Shown here piece by piece: positions 10,865-22,135 of a stretch of DNA of 64,000 bases; position 1 is the stretch's first letter, and each line of letters opens with the position of its first letter. The position numbers and the translations under genes were made by a program. The notes under the pieces are model-generated. The model was not told where the DNA came from. It saw nothing but the letters and a program-made list of their open reading frames with translations, and did not search any database. The stretch comes from Siphonodentalium dalli (lineage: Eukaryota; Mollusca; Scaphopoda; Gadilida; Siphonodentaliidae): NCBI GenBank assembly GCA_032622095.1, contig CP136063.1:122780723-122844722 (forward strand), written 5' to 3'.

Positions 10865-12020
10865 AGGACACCTGTTTTATATGCCAAAGTCAAATCCGAA
10901 GGCCGCAGCCCAAAGTTGGAGAGGGTATAGGGTGGCCTTCCTCTGGAACTACATGTACATACTGCCATAAATTGATAATTTATTGCTTTATTTGATGATT
11001 TAGTGTTAGTTGTGTTTGTTTTATAGTACACGCCCGATAACCCTATAGGCTGGTGGCTGTGTGTAGGCATATTGCTGTAGTGATATTGTGTGGCGGTTTT
11101 CACACGTGTGCTCAGAATTTGAGGAAAATCATAAATTCTGGAATCCACCCGGCAAGAACGCTTCAGATGGCATTAGATATGACCATGACTGTTGTATTCA
11201 TACACGGAAAAAATTTGCATGTCATTTTTTTCCAAATATGTATTTTCAGACTCACAACTTCAATTTTCTCTCATTTGATAGAATATGGATTAACCTTAAT
11301 ATCCAAATCATATATACATGAGTAGTACAATCCACATAAAACAATGGTCAGTGGAAAAAAACTGCAGTTTTTGCTGTTTTTTATGGTATATACATGCTGT
11401 TTTCTTCCAAACCGAAGAAAACAGTTTTTTCCACACTGTGTCACAGTTGAAACGTTTTACATTACAACTGCCAGTATTTAGTTCTTGGAAATAAGTAGTG
11501 TATGCAGGGAAGGATCCAGGGCTCTTTTGATACCTGTTACAGGTTTGGGCGCCCAAACTCTGGTGGCCTAAATGTTCCCAAATTGCAAGTGGATAGTTTT
11601 ATTAAAGCAGAATTTTCTATAGTTTGAAGGAAATCTTCTATTATAATTCAACAACATGCAATGCAAATCATCAATATACAGTTGATATAGAGCCTTTATT
11701 TGCTTCATCAAGTGTCCAGTGAGAAATATTTTAACCCTTTCATGACTGGGGCTTCTTGAAATTTTGCAAAAATCCTGTACCAATGCATTCTCTTATATAA
11801 ATGAGAGTCTCCCATCTAAGGAGCCTCGCATATACATGTATAAGATAATACATTGGCCTTTATCTTGACCTTGTAAGCCAGTGCATTTTCTTATGCGGGA
11901 TCTTTAATGCTGCACCTAAGGGAGTGGGGCGACCCCCTCCCGTACCTACCCCCATCTCGGGCCTACGGCCCTCGGGATATGCCTTGGCATATCATGGTCC
12001 CAAAACAGGTGTCTCCAAAA
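10865..12020. mobile_element. Inverted pair of a GACACCTGTTTT repeat
   Basis: GGACACCTGTTTTATATGCC at 10865-10884 and gaaggcc (10899) are mirrored at about 11960-12018, where the reverse strand reads GGAGACACCTGTTTTGGGAC, then atatgccaaggcatatccc and gagggccgtaggccc. A third, direct relative lies at about 22681-22760. Inside (11690-11900) is a hairpin-type segment around tgcattctcttatata that also occurs at 20690-20870. No coding sequence. Confidence 0.55.
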
Positions 12021-12637
12021 AATCCCTGGATCCATCCCTGAGTGTATGTTTCCTGACTCATGGACGATGTGAATTTACAACACTGTGAATAATATAGCAA
12101 AACAAAAGCGTTTTGCTCAGACTAAAACCACTATTGATCATTGTGCTACGTGCGTATCTGTGTTTGCCATATGTCTATCCTCTCGGTGTTTGGCTATTCA
12201 ATATGCCTACCACAAAATATTGACGGGACAGTATGTCAAATAGCTTTTTTTAAACTGAAAAATGCATTATTTGAGTTCGCAGTCATGTTTGTCTTGTCAC
12301 TGAGATACTATATCACATGTATTCATGAAAATAACTTACAAATCGACATCCTGAGCAAATTTGGGACTTTGTTTAATTTGAAAGTTTGAAAAAGTCGACA
12401 AAATCCGAGATATTTTGTCTTCAAACAACGTATTCTACAATGCCAAATTGTTACCAAGAGGTTCAACTTATAAATCAGACATTACTGCATCTGACGTGAT
12501 AAAAAAATCTGACCTTTTACAGCGTATTTGGTAAATTATAATCTAAAACATACCTTGGTTGAGAAACCCGCCACGCAATATCACTACAGCAATATGCCTA
12601 CCCACAGCCACCAGCCTATAGGGTTATCGGGCGTGTA
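11027..12637. mobile_element. 1.6-kb element with 74-bp inverted ends
   Basis: The arm at 11027-11100 (acgcccgataaccctatagg, then gctggtggctgt, aggcatattgctgtagtgat) is repeated as its reverse complement at 12564-12637 with very few differences. Its boundaries overlap the GACACCTGTTTT pair, so insertions are interleaved. A GGGCGCC-centred repeat also appears inverted at 11545 and 12690. No transposase is recognised. Confidence 0.65.
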
Positions 12638-12876
12638 GTAATGATGGTCAAAAAACAAATTAATTGAGGAATGTTTTTTTTCTAACTGTTTTTTGGGCGC
12701 CTGGAGTTTGGACGTCCATACCTGTTACAAGTACCAAAACTGGCCTGGAAATTACCTTGCCCAGATTATCAATCAAGATTCCCGGATTTGAACCAAGTCG
12801 ATTGTATGTACCCGGACTCATGACAGAATGAGAGAGCGAGAGAGGGGAGATAGACAGCCATTTTGAGTGAGAGACA

Positions 12877-13015
12877 GAGAGCGATTTGCTCGCATTCCAT
12901 CTTGGTTGTTGTCACATTGCCACAACATCAGATGTTTAAATATATATGCATGTTATGTCGAGATCTCGAGATAATATGTCGAGATCTTGAGATAATATCT
13001 CGAGATCCCAGCGAG
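12877..13015 (-). mobile_element. ATCTCGAGAT repeat, copy R3 (inverted)
   Basis: Reverse-complement copy of R1/R2: gcgatttgctcgc, tccatcttggttgttgtcac, attgccacaacatcagatgt, then the gtcgagatctcgagataat track, ending in tgagataatatctcgagatc. Orientation is opposite to R1 and R2, so R2 and R3 could be the two ends of one large element filled with later insertions. Confidence 0.7.
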
Positions 13016-13411
13016 GCCCTGCAATGATAAAAGGTTTATTTTATGAGTCAATATGACGCCTGGAGATCATTCATAGTTGTTCTTTGAAGATTAAAATAAA
13101 ATTTTGTGGTTTATTTCTGGTAATTTGTTCTAACTTCTGCTGACTAATCTGTGCCAGATTTTTTAATCACATCATTGTTTTGTATTTGGCACAATTCAGC
13201 AATTTCCGTAGCAGGGTGATATGGATTTTTGTCCTGGGGAAATTTCACCTACTAAGTGTGATCCGACATCTCATATTTCTTCATGAAACAATAGTGATAT
13301 ACAGAAGAGAAAAAATAATAGTCATATAATAGGGCCATTCCACGCAAAGTGGTCCACAACACACAAAAATTCAAATTGGACTCAGGGTCACAATTTTTTT
13401 TTTTCTCCATA

Positions 13412-13943
13412 AGGCGACACCAATTTTTAAGTCTGGTTTACGAACATGTGGGGGAAAAAAAAGTAAATGCAGGAGGGAAAAAAAAAAAAAAAAAACTCTC
13501 ACAACAGTTTATTGGTTAAATTGTGGAGTTCTACCTGAATTTCACAATAATTATATATAAAATATGAATTTGAAATGTGTTTTTAATATTCAAATTTAAT
13601 ATAAACAAACAGACATTTCTTGTCATAAAATAAATAAAAATAGAAACATGTATTAATAGGAAATTAGTACATACTGCTCCAATCCACAAATTGTCTAGCC
13701 AGGCATATGCGAATATAATTTAAAGACCCTACCTTTTAGCTGAGTAACGTTGAACTATTATTCCCCATGCTTAATACTAGAACACTAATAAATATTAATT
13801 TATAAATAATAAAAAAAATAAAAATAAAAAAAATAAAATATTTTAAATTAAATTTTTTTTAATTTATTTTTTATTTTTTTCATGGAATGGAACAAAAGTT
13901 GTCGGCGGTGTTCGTAAACCAGACTTAAATATTGGTGTCGCCT
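13412..13943. mobile_element. 532-bp MITE nested in the GGGCCATTCCA element
   Basis: AGGCGACACCAATTTTTAAG at 13412 and its reverse-complement partner ending at 13943 form a 35-bp terminal inverted repeat with one mismatch (extending through gtctggtttacgaaca). The inside is extremely AT-rich with long A and T runs (13471-13495 and 13808-13880) and no coding sequence. The target duplication is unclear. Confidence 0.75.
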
Positions 13944-14393
13944 AATGTTGATCCAATTTATCAGGAAAAAATATTTGTATGTGGATTGTACATGTGTGTG
14001 CCTTGCACATCAGTGTTCAAATTTATGGCTACTATAGCCAAACAATTGATCCTATACATGTTGAAATGCTGATGCTTTCTAGGAAAAAAATGTTAGGATT
14101 AACAAACTGATTCACATGTCATTTTACAAACAATGACCACCTTATTCTGTAGGCATGCCTGCTACTTGGATATAGGATGCATATCAAGAAAAACAATTGT
14201 CAGGAAATTCACATTTGGCTTGTCACAGTAACACACGTGACAGAATTAACAGTATTTTTTACTTAAAACTGGAAATACTGCACAATGTTTCACATTATTA
14301 CATATTCAAAGGTAGAAACGTTCCCGGACAATTTCGAGAAAAACTTGTTGAACTTGATCACCACCTAATGCCCAAATGCATGGTTTAATTTCT

Positions 14394-14421
14394 GTAACAC
14401 ACGTGACGTCACGTGTGTTAC
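14394..14421. repeat. 28-bp perfect palindrome, GTGACGTCAC centre
   Basis: Two copies of GTAACACACGTGAC meet head to head, giving a perfect 28-base palindrome that holds two CACGTG E-boxes around a TGACGTCA CRE-type site. It is the only head-to-head pair among the six motif copies of this transposon. It may be a protein-binding site for a transposase or a bZIP/bHLH factor. Confidence 0.8.
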
Positions 14422-16674
14422 AAAAATGACACATAGCTTGTAGTGATTGAAAACATGGGTCCAAGACTTCTGAAAGCTGTTTCTAGATTAATTATGTTGC
14501 TAATAGCTGTAAACAGACTAGATTGACACACTCATTTTGATATATGTTAATTAATTTCTGACAACTGCGGCTAAACATTAAACCCTGTTCTGAACTGAAC
14601 GCATCACAGGTGTCTGGCTATTACCATAACACCTCCACATACAGATTATCAATAGGAAATTCATAATCTTGATCTCAAAACAGATCTGCAGACTCCTCTA
14701 TGCCAAAACGCATCTGAAATATGATCCTTTATATTGGTCTGACTATAAGTGGACTGTCACATCTTTTCAATGATAGATATTAGTAATCCAAAATACAATA
14801 ATTAACCATTATTAATTAGAAAATGGATTTAAATTACACTGATGAGGTGTATGCATCGGGTCTTACATTTTGTAATTGTGTATGGTTGACTCATTTTATC
14901 TGGTAAAATAGCAAATTGACAAATAATCTTTTACATGTACTTCCAATAGTTACAAAACCCACTATTTCTGGCACCCAGTCATGCTCAAATACATCAAATC
15001 TACACTTGTACATGGCTCCGGAATATTTACTAAAGTTATAGGAATTATTGCATCTGCAGCGTCTAGTCACTGTGTAAATGTACTGTTCTGTTAGTTTCTT
15101 CTTGATACAGTAAGAATGAACGTTCATCTCAATTCTCTACAGAACAGTTTTTGTGGCAATGAATTAAGTACGAGATTGTATATTATACCTTCACAATATC
15201 TAGAGGGATTGGTGTCATATGTTGTAAGTCATTCGTGCATTCATAATCAAGCCGATTCTGGAACACAACAAGGGTGTGCACTGTGCACCCACAGCATTCA
15301 ATTTGAAGTTTGAAGCTTTTAATACCCCTTAAGCTGGGCACATGTCTTCATTTCAGTCATATACCATACATCAGATATATACCAGTAATATGGTCTCACA
15401 TTTTAGTGGTTTAAGAAAACTTAACCAAAGTATTCTCTGCAGCTAGCTTTGTTAACCAGTTAAATGGATTGTGAACAAATACTTTCTATCTAATGATGTT
15501 GTTTACCAACAATGGGCTTTGTTTATGTCTAGTAATGTCATGTTCCCTTGTACCTCTCTTCTTATGAATTGATATTAAATTTTGTTATGTTCTGCTGTAA
15601 TATGCATAAAATCATCTTTTGAAACAAAACTTGTGCATAAAATGGACAATTGGTTATGAACTGATTGAAAATAGGATACTGGTTTCGCATGCGTAACACT
15701 CGTGACAGAGCGATGTAACACACGTGACAGTGAATATGCTATCGGGGCGAGAAATACATTCAACTCTCATTAAAAGTACTAATTGCACATTGAAGAAGTC
15801 TTTTTTCTTATTGGAAAAAAGTGCCAATTATGTATCAACAATTAACTTCACAGACTTTTTGCATAGAAAACAGAGGTCCTTTTTTTCTCATTTGTGCACT
15901 GTAACACACGTGACAGTCATATACAAGCATTGTACAGTAATACATTTACTACACAGCCTTAAGGACCGATCGCATAGTTATGAAGGGGTTATTATCTCGA
16001 CTATACAGTGAATCATTTTATATTATATTGAATGCACACCAAATGCTGCTTGAAAATATCACCAAAATTTCGTGCAAAATGTAACACACGTGACATGGAA
16101 TGGCCCAATAAATGATTGGGAACATACAGGTGAAGCAGGAATCAGAATTGAAGTATAAAATATCTTCAACTTTAATGTTTGCAGTCGACCTATTAAATGT
16201 CAGTTTTTGTGCCACAATACTGCTGCCAAAGCTTTCTTCCTGGCTTCACTTTCTCTCAGACCTTTTCATCCCCAGGGTCTAAGGTTCCCTGTAATCAGCC
16301 CTATCTCCCAAGTAAAGGGGGCTTTTTCTCAGGCCCCGTTGGGTTTTTGTGAATGCCACTATAGAACATTGCAAAAGTCATGATAGAACCTTGTATAAAC
16401 TGACAAGTAGGTATGAAGTATGTAGATATACAACAGTTATATATTATTCTGAAAGGATATTCTTTGTCAATTCCCAAATTTGAGGAAATCAGCCCTGTCA
16501 AAGTGAAATCAGCTCCATCATAGAAATAAGGAGACCTTATTTCTGACCTTGTTATATGTCAATTTCTGAGTCGGCGAAGCCTGCTTCATTCACATTTATT
16601 TGGTTCCATTGTGACCAGTCTTTATTTATTCATGTTATTTGGATTTTTGTTGATTTTGCTCTCTTAAATTACAG

Positions 16675-16735
16675 AATGAAGCTCCTGGTCAGTGCATAGA
16701 AGACATCTTAGAAAACCGAGATTGTGGAAAGAAAG
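16675..16735 (+). CDS. SET gene exon 2: pre-SET linker
   Basis: Acceptor AG at 16673-16674 after a T-rich tract, donor GTTAGT at 16736. The 61 bases encode NEAPGQCIEDILENRDCGKK plus one base of the next codon (phase 1). Joined to exon 3 this gives CGKKGLGVF, the glycine-rich start of a SET domain where the cofactor binds. A TTAA-type MITE sits 80 bases downstream in the intron. Confidence 0.7.
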
Positions 16736-16814
16736 GTTAGTACATTTTGCTAAGACCTAAAAAAAAACTGGGAAAAAATAGGGACGGTAGGCAGGCAAAA
16801 AAACTTTTCATTAA

Positions 16815-17297
16815 ATATTCAGCCCTGGGAATTAAGGAAAATTTGCCTAGGCAATATTTTGGCCTAGGTGAAAGAAATCGGCCTAGGCAAAAACAGATTT
16901 TACCTAGGCAATTTTGCAACAATATTGCCATCTCAAATCAGTATGATTCAATAATAACAATAAATGCTTAGTTATTTTGGAGAACATTTCCAGGCCACTA
17001 CTGATCATATATATACATTCTACAAATCATCTCCAAAACTAGTGCCCTTATGTGTAGCTAGTTAATGGCCCAGTACCATGGAAACAATTTTAGGACAATA
17101 TATGTAAAGAGTGATTTAAGGAAGTCATTTTGGCTAAAGATGTTCTATTTCTGATAGACACAAATCAATTTTAGTAACCCAATGAACTTGTTTGACCTAG
17201 GCAATTATTGACCTAGGCAATATAATTGCCTAGGAAAACTGATTTTGCCTCTGCCTTTACCTAGGCATTGCCTAGGGTAATTCCCAGGGCTGAATAT
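16815..17297. mobile_element. 483-bp TTAA-flanked MITE rich in CCTAGG
   Basis: The ends are perfectly inverted (ATATTCAGCCCTGGGAATTA at 16815; TAATTCCCAGGGCTGAATAT ending 17297) and each side carries TTAA (16811-16814 and 17298-17301), the target duplication typical of piggyBac-type transposition. The interior holds about ten copies of CCTAGG, most as gcctaggcaa or gacctaggcaa, clustered toward both ends and largely absent from the middle. No coding capacity; presumably mobilised in trans. Confidence 0.85.
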
Positions 17298-17693
17298 TTA
17301 AATTTTTTCTTTATTATTGACAATACGTGTATAATACTTTATATGAGCCCACATTATGGACTTCTTTATAGTATCGAGGTGGTCAACCCATGGAATATAC
17401 TGAGAAACAAGAAATTCAGATTCAAAGTTAAAGATGATATATATTTCTTTCTTCATAAGAATATCAAATGCATTCCGCTGTGTGGTGATTTCCATAGTAT
17501 CATGTTCGATCTGTTTTTCCACGATCTCTCTATCACCGCAAACAAACTTGATATGGTTTATGTTGAATGCTGACAACTCCTTAACTTTCATTTCAACATT
17601 TATGTCAAACGACGCTGACTCAGCCGATGTATGGCACCTCACTTTAACCTTACTGAAGTCAGTCTTATCCGGTGGAATAAAAAGAAGAGTTCT
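17298..17693 (-). other. Unassigned protein-like open frame in SET intron 2
   Basis: An uninterrupted - strand frame of 131 codons, ending with TAA formed by the TTAA target site of the adjacent MITE. It reads like a real protein (KTDFSKVKVRCHTSAESASF, ELSAFNINHIKFVCGDREIV, EFLVSQYIPWVDHLDTIKKS) with balanced composition, although it lies in non-coding surroundings. No ATG opens it convincingly and I recognise no domain. It could be an exon of an antisense gene or a transposon protein remnant. Confidence 0.3.
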
Positions 17694-18261
17694 TCAATTT
17701 TGGCATCGTTGTCTATCTATCTGATCTCTTTTCTTTTGCAGTGGAAACATTAGTCCAAATAGATAGCATCAACAATGTGCTGGCCTATGGAGGTAGCCAT
17801 TGTTGCTGTTGTTGTGGTGTGAGTTATGTTTACTTTCCAAAGCACCAGGTGTTTTCAATGGGAGATATGTATACATCTACTTATAGTATGGGTATTTCCA
17901 CCAGAAGCGACCGCCGTGCTTTTATCTCTGTTAAATTAGTGAAACATTCACAGATACCATTATTTTTTTAAGTCAGTTTTTCAACAGTTTTTCGATCACA
18001 ATGAAACAATGATACTTGTCGTCAGAAGCTTCCATTGATGTCTCAAGAGCTCACGCTGATGAACTGTTTGGGTCAAAAATTCACTGTCTGATGCAGATCA
18101 AAATGTTTTGTGGGAAACATTTTTACCCCTCAACGACATGAGTTGCCTGATTGATCATTAGAATTAGAACAAATTAAATTGAATAAATTATATATTTATC
18201 ATTCGGGTTGAAATAAATATTGTTTGAACTAACTGTTAAATACAAATGAAAATAAATAAAT

Positions 18262-19385
18262 ATGTGCGATTTAAATGCACGCATTGGTTACTTATCTGAC
18301 TTTAACACTGATTATGATAGAATAACACAAAGAATTAGCATTGATTCTACTGTCAATCATTATGGAAAAGCCTTTTTGGAGTTTCTAAATGAATCAAAAT
18401 TTAGCTTTGTAAATGGGAGGCTAAATCCTAAAAATGATAACTATGTATCAGTTAGTATAAAGTGGTTAGCTATTTATGTGTACTGCACAAGGAATTTGTC
18501 AGGTTCACTGACTTTCGGGTTACTACTCAATCATCACTGATTATCAATCACCGACTGCAAGGCTATTATAGCCATGGCTGTAAAACTCCCGATTATAGTT
18601 TCGTGGGCATCACAGTTGAGTTTAATCCTGTTGCCCAACAACAAACAACAGTTGTATCAGCTGACTTGAACGTGTCTAACAGTATAATACCTTCAAAATT
18701 AAAGAAGCCTTTGCCAGAAAATTTCTTGTCGTCGAACTTAAAATTAAATGCCCTTGCTTCACTTGTTTCGGAAATCGAAGGCATGATAGAGTCTCAGGAA
18801 ACGGTGGATGAAATTTATGAACGCTTCTCGGGGACTATAATACAAGAATTACAAGAAAAAGTCCCATATTTCAATAAATTTCCAAAATCTAAGAAAATGT
18901 TTAAATATCATAAACCATTTTGGAACAAGGAATTGACCGAATTCTGGCATAACATAAATAACTGTGAGAACAAGTTTTTGCACATTTAAAATATATCACC
19001 GTGACGCAAGGGAAAATTAGCCCTCTCTTGTTCTAAAAGACTATTTAATAAGAAATTACGATCTACTGAACGCCAGTATAAACGGCAACTAATGATAAAT
19101 ATGGAAGTCGATTGTAAAAATCCTAACTCGTTTCGGGAATACATGTGTAGTTTAAAAAATTGGGGCCAAAAGTTAATTTTAAAATTCCCTCTGAAGTCAG
19201 ATGGGTCAATTAGTAATGACAATGATACAGTTCTTGGAACATGGAAAGAAGAATTAAAAAAAATTATATAATCCTGATCAGTCTAAGTAATTCTGATGAA
19301 AACTTCAAAAATGAAGTACTAAAAAGTTTATAGAATACCGTACAAGTTACTGGAACCGCTCTACCAGGATAATCATAGATTGAAC
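18262..19385 (+). pseudogene. Non-LTR retrotransposon fragment, endonuclease to pre-RT
   Basis: A 5'-truncated retrotransposon begins at CDLNARIGYLSDF, the GDxNxRIG block of an apurinic-type endonuclease, followed by KAFLEFLNESKFSFVNGRL and DNYVSVS. A frameshift near 18460 moves the frame to ICVLHKEFVRFTDFRV, then PDYSFVGITVEFNP (equivalent of the PDHS endonuclease motif). A second shift comes near 18985, and the frame continues with RSTERQYKRQL, NPNSFREYMCSLKNWG and DGSISNDNDTVLGTWKEEL. Further stops follow. The layout matches CR1/L2-like elements. The reverse-transcriptase part resumes at 22136 after a hAT insertion. Confidence 0.85.
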
Positions 19386-19718
19386 TAGGGTTGCCACGAT
19401 TAATCGTATAATCGATGAACCGTTGATAAAGACAATAATCGATTACCATTTCCGTAGTCGATTAATCTCTGTTATTTATTTCGGACGTCGGAAAGTGCTG
19501 GGTATTATTGAATACCGTGTTTGTTTTACAGTTTAATCTACAACCGAAGGTTTAACAACCTTTGATCGTGCATCGGAGAGAGTCTGACAACATGAGTATA
19601 CCAGTACTTAGATGTTACTAACTACAGTCTATCACTTATCATGTGGTGACTGCTAAATATGACTCACTATTACTATCAGAATTACTTAACTTGTTCTGAG
19701 TCCTGAAATTTCTGGGTT

Positions 19719-19739
19719 GGGGGGGGGGGGGGGGGGGGG
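19719..19739 (+). repeat. Poly-G run of about 21 bases
   Basis: An uninterrupted G tract inside the hAT-like element. The corresponding site of the relative at 9211-10364 has only a short C/G run (gtgggggc on the - strand). The long run is present with equal length at 63508-63528 in the second duplication copy. Confidence 0.9.
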
Positions 19740-19814
19740 CTCCTTTGTGATTGTTATCCACTCTGGAAGTTTGCTGAAACTTATATAGTTTCTGTGACAT
19801 TAGATTCCTCTTTA

Positions 19815-21784
19815 ACTCACCTGAGACGAAGTCTCTGGTGGAGCTATAGTCATCACTCCACGTCCGTCGTCCATCCGTCTGTCCGTCCGTCAACAATTCT
19901 TTCAACATCTCCTCTGATTCCATTGGACGGAATGGGTTCATATTTGGTGTGGCTGTTTCCTAGGTGACTCCCATTCAGATTTGTTCAAATGAGGTCACTG
20001 GGTCTAATAGTTGTGAAGCCAGGGCCATAACTCTTTCCCTTCATAGTATTTCTTAAAACAACTTCTTGTCTAGAACCATTGGTCCGATTTAGCTTATATA
20101 TTTGGTATGAGGGTTCTTGAATGACTAGGGTTCAGATTTGTTCAAATGAGGTCACCAGGTTGATTAGTTGAGAAACCAGGGCCATAAATCTATTTCTCAT
20201 AGTTATTCTTAGAATGACATCTTCTCAAGAAATATTGGGCCGCTTTAGCTTATATTTGGTACGGAGGGACCTAATGGGTGAATGGAGTTTTTTTTTCAAA
20301 TTGGCTTACTGTGTCAAATAGGGGCAGAGCCAGGGACATAACTCTAAATTCCAAAAATTACATTTTTGCATTTTGAACTTTGATTTTTTTTTTTAGACAC
20401 ATCACAGCTACCCACCCCACCTTCTGTCCCTGCCACACCATGCTGTACCATACCATAATATCTCTGCATACTTCACCCCATTAAAATCCTTATTTTGATC
20501 ACAGCTGTAGGAATAACACAATACATTGGTATTTCTGGGCAAAATGTTTGTGCCATCATTAATTATCTCCATGTCAACAGGTCTCCCAGACATTCTGGTA
20601 GCTGTGGCTTTATGAATGTAATTTTGTCCCATGTTTATCTCAGATACAAATTACCTGTTTGACAGATAAAGTTTATTTTTACTATTAATATTAACCATTT
20701 CATGACCAGAGTTGTGCTGGTGAGAGCAATGAAGACCCTGTGCTTCTGCATTCTCTTATATATGCTCCCATGGGATGCCTCCCATATAAAAGAGAATGCA
20801 CTGGCTTTCAAGGTCATGGTAATTTTGTTAAGCCAATAGGCATTCAAATAAATCATGTATGTCATATTATTTGCATGGATGTCCCCACAGTTTGTTCAAT
20901 GAAATGTAATTTTTGAGCTCACATCTTCTCTAGACTGAATGGGTTCATATTTGGTGTGGATGTTCCCTAGGTGACTTACATTCAGATTTGTTCAAATGAG
21001 GTCACTCTGTCAAATGGTTATGAAGGTAGGGCCATAACTCTTGCCCTCCATAGTAATTCTTAAAAACTACTTCTTCTGCTGTACCATCAGGTTGAATGGG
21101 TTCATATTTGGTATCAACGGTCCTTGGGTGACCCGGAGTTCAGATTGTTTTCAAATGGCGTCATTGGTTTTAAATGGGGCCACCTGGTCAACTAGGGGCC
21201 AAGCAAGGACAGTTTTCCTCTTAATATGCTTCCTTCACACGGACCATCAGGTCTATTTTACTGATATTTAGTATGGAGGATCCTAAAAAGTTAGTGACTG
21301 AGATTCAGATTTGTTAACATGAGGTCAACATGTTAAGAAATGACGGGGCTATGAGGACTTCACTTAAAACATCTACCTTGGAACTACTGATTAATCTGAC
21401 ATATATATGGTGTTTTCGGGTTCATGGATAATTGGGCTTCAAACATGTCTAAATAGTTTATAAAAAGGTGCTTGTGAGATTGGAAATTTCGAACAATTGA
21501 GAAAGTTTGAGACGTCAGTTGTGAAATTCCAACCTAAGACTTGGGAATCTGGAGCCCAGTCAGGAGGGGATATGTTGAGCTGGAGGGGGGGGGGGGGTGA
21601 TCTGTAGTGTTCCATTGGTAATTTAAAGGTAGATATTCACCGATCGACATGAAGCCTCTCTAGCCACATATCATGTTTAGATCTACTTCTTTTAAAGTGA
21701 TTATGAAAAGTTCTGACTGTTATGGTCTCAAGAGTCTCAGTCTTATCAGTCTGGTGAGCAACCCCACAGTCTTTGACTGTCTTG
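19815..21784 (+). mobile_element. GCTCACCTGAGACG-type element, copy A, nested in hAT
   Basis: It starts ACTCACCTGAGACGAAGTCT and ends GACTGTCTTG, flanked by TTTA on both sides (19811-19814 and 21785-21788). The hAT relative at 9211-10364 has the empty site (ttcctttctttaggaacc on its - strand), which defines both borders. Inside are repeated segments of about 140-180 bases around 'ggttcatatttggt', 'gttcaaatgaggtcac' and 'agggccataactc'. Copy B is at 29452-32704. Family unknown, with no terminal inverted repeat at the very ends and no protein. Confidence 0.85.
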
Positions 21785-22135
21785 TTTAGGAACTGCCAGC
21801 GGTCCGTCATGCATTCCTATTCTTATATTTTTTGTATGTTTGGCTATTCATAACACTGAAATTAATGGTTATGTTCGTTCTAATGAACTCACAATTATTA
21901 TAACCTTGACATCGCCAAGAAATGTGCTGGTATTGAATACATTGTACTCATTATTCATTACCGGTGGTTTATGGTGCACATTATTAGCGCAAAAATTACA
22001 TCAGCCAAGTTTTTTAACCAACACCCACCCAATAGGCCATATTACGGAATTAACAGTGTTTCCACTGTTGATATTAGGTACGATTAATCGATTTTTGATG
22101 ACCGATTATCAAAATAAATAATCGTGGCACCTCTA

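Larger units (their letters stand above)
13332..16106. mobile_element. 2775-bp DNA transposon, GGGCCATTCCA ends, AATA target duplication
   Basis: The left end GGGCCATTCCACG (13332) and right end CATGGAATGGCCC (to 16106) form an 11-bp perfect terminal inverted repeat. They are flanked by AATA on both sides (13328-13331 and 16107-16110). The body has six copies of GTAACACACGTGACA or a close variant (14228, 14394, 15692, 15715, 15901, 16081), the last at the right terminus, as expected for subterminal transposase-binding repeats. Short frames inside (such as 14891-15127 on -) show no recognised transposase. The superfamily cannot be named from this. Confidence 0.8.
1..20211. repeat. Large direct repeat, copy 1
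   Basis: Every landmark in this block recurs 43789 bases further on: SET exons 1 and 2, the retrotransposon fragment, all MITEs, the TA run near 10580 and the G run near 19720. The offset stays constant over the whole block, so there is no net length change even across simple repeats, and every open frame compared has the same translation. The block starts at the window edge, so its true left end is unknown. It is either a very recent segmental or tandem duplication or an assembly duplicate. I did not compare it base by base. Confidence 0.97.
19386..22135. mobile_element. hAT-like transposon (2750 bp) inserted in the retrotransposon
   Basis: Termini TAGGGTTGCCACGATTAATC (left) and, reversed, TAGAGGTGCCACGATTATTT (right) are flanked by an exact 8-bp duplication GATTGAAC (19378-19385 and 22136-22143). 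Removing the element and one copy restores an in-frame NHRLNSTITVKEI in the retrotransposon. The 8-bp duplication and TAGxG ends are hAT hallmarks. No transposase is present; 1970 bases of the length are a later insertion at 19815-21784. The relative at 9211-10364 lacks that insertion. Confidence 0.92.

Noticed and set aside
14841-14865. CTGATGAG stretch resembling a hammerhead ribozyme core
   Set aside because: No GAAA core partner or cleavage triplet in the right place; the same holds for CTGATGA sites near 18057, 19285 and 35396.
17741-17971. Possible SET-gene exon after ttttgcag at 17741
   Set aside because: The acceptor looks good, but exons 2 and 3 already join in phase to give the conserved CGKKGLGVF, and including this segment would break the SET domain.
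19639-19941. 100-codon - strand frame with a proline run
   Set aside because: The proline run is the reverse of the poly-G tract, and the frame spans the border between the hAT element and the nested insertion.
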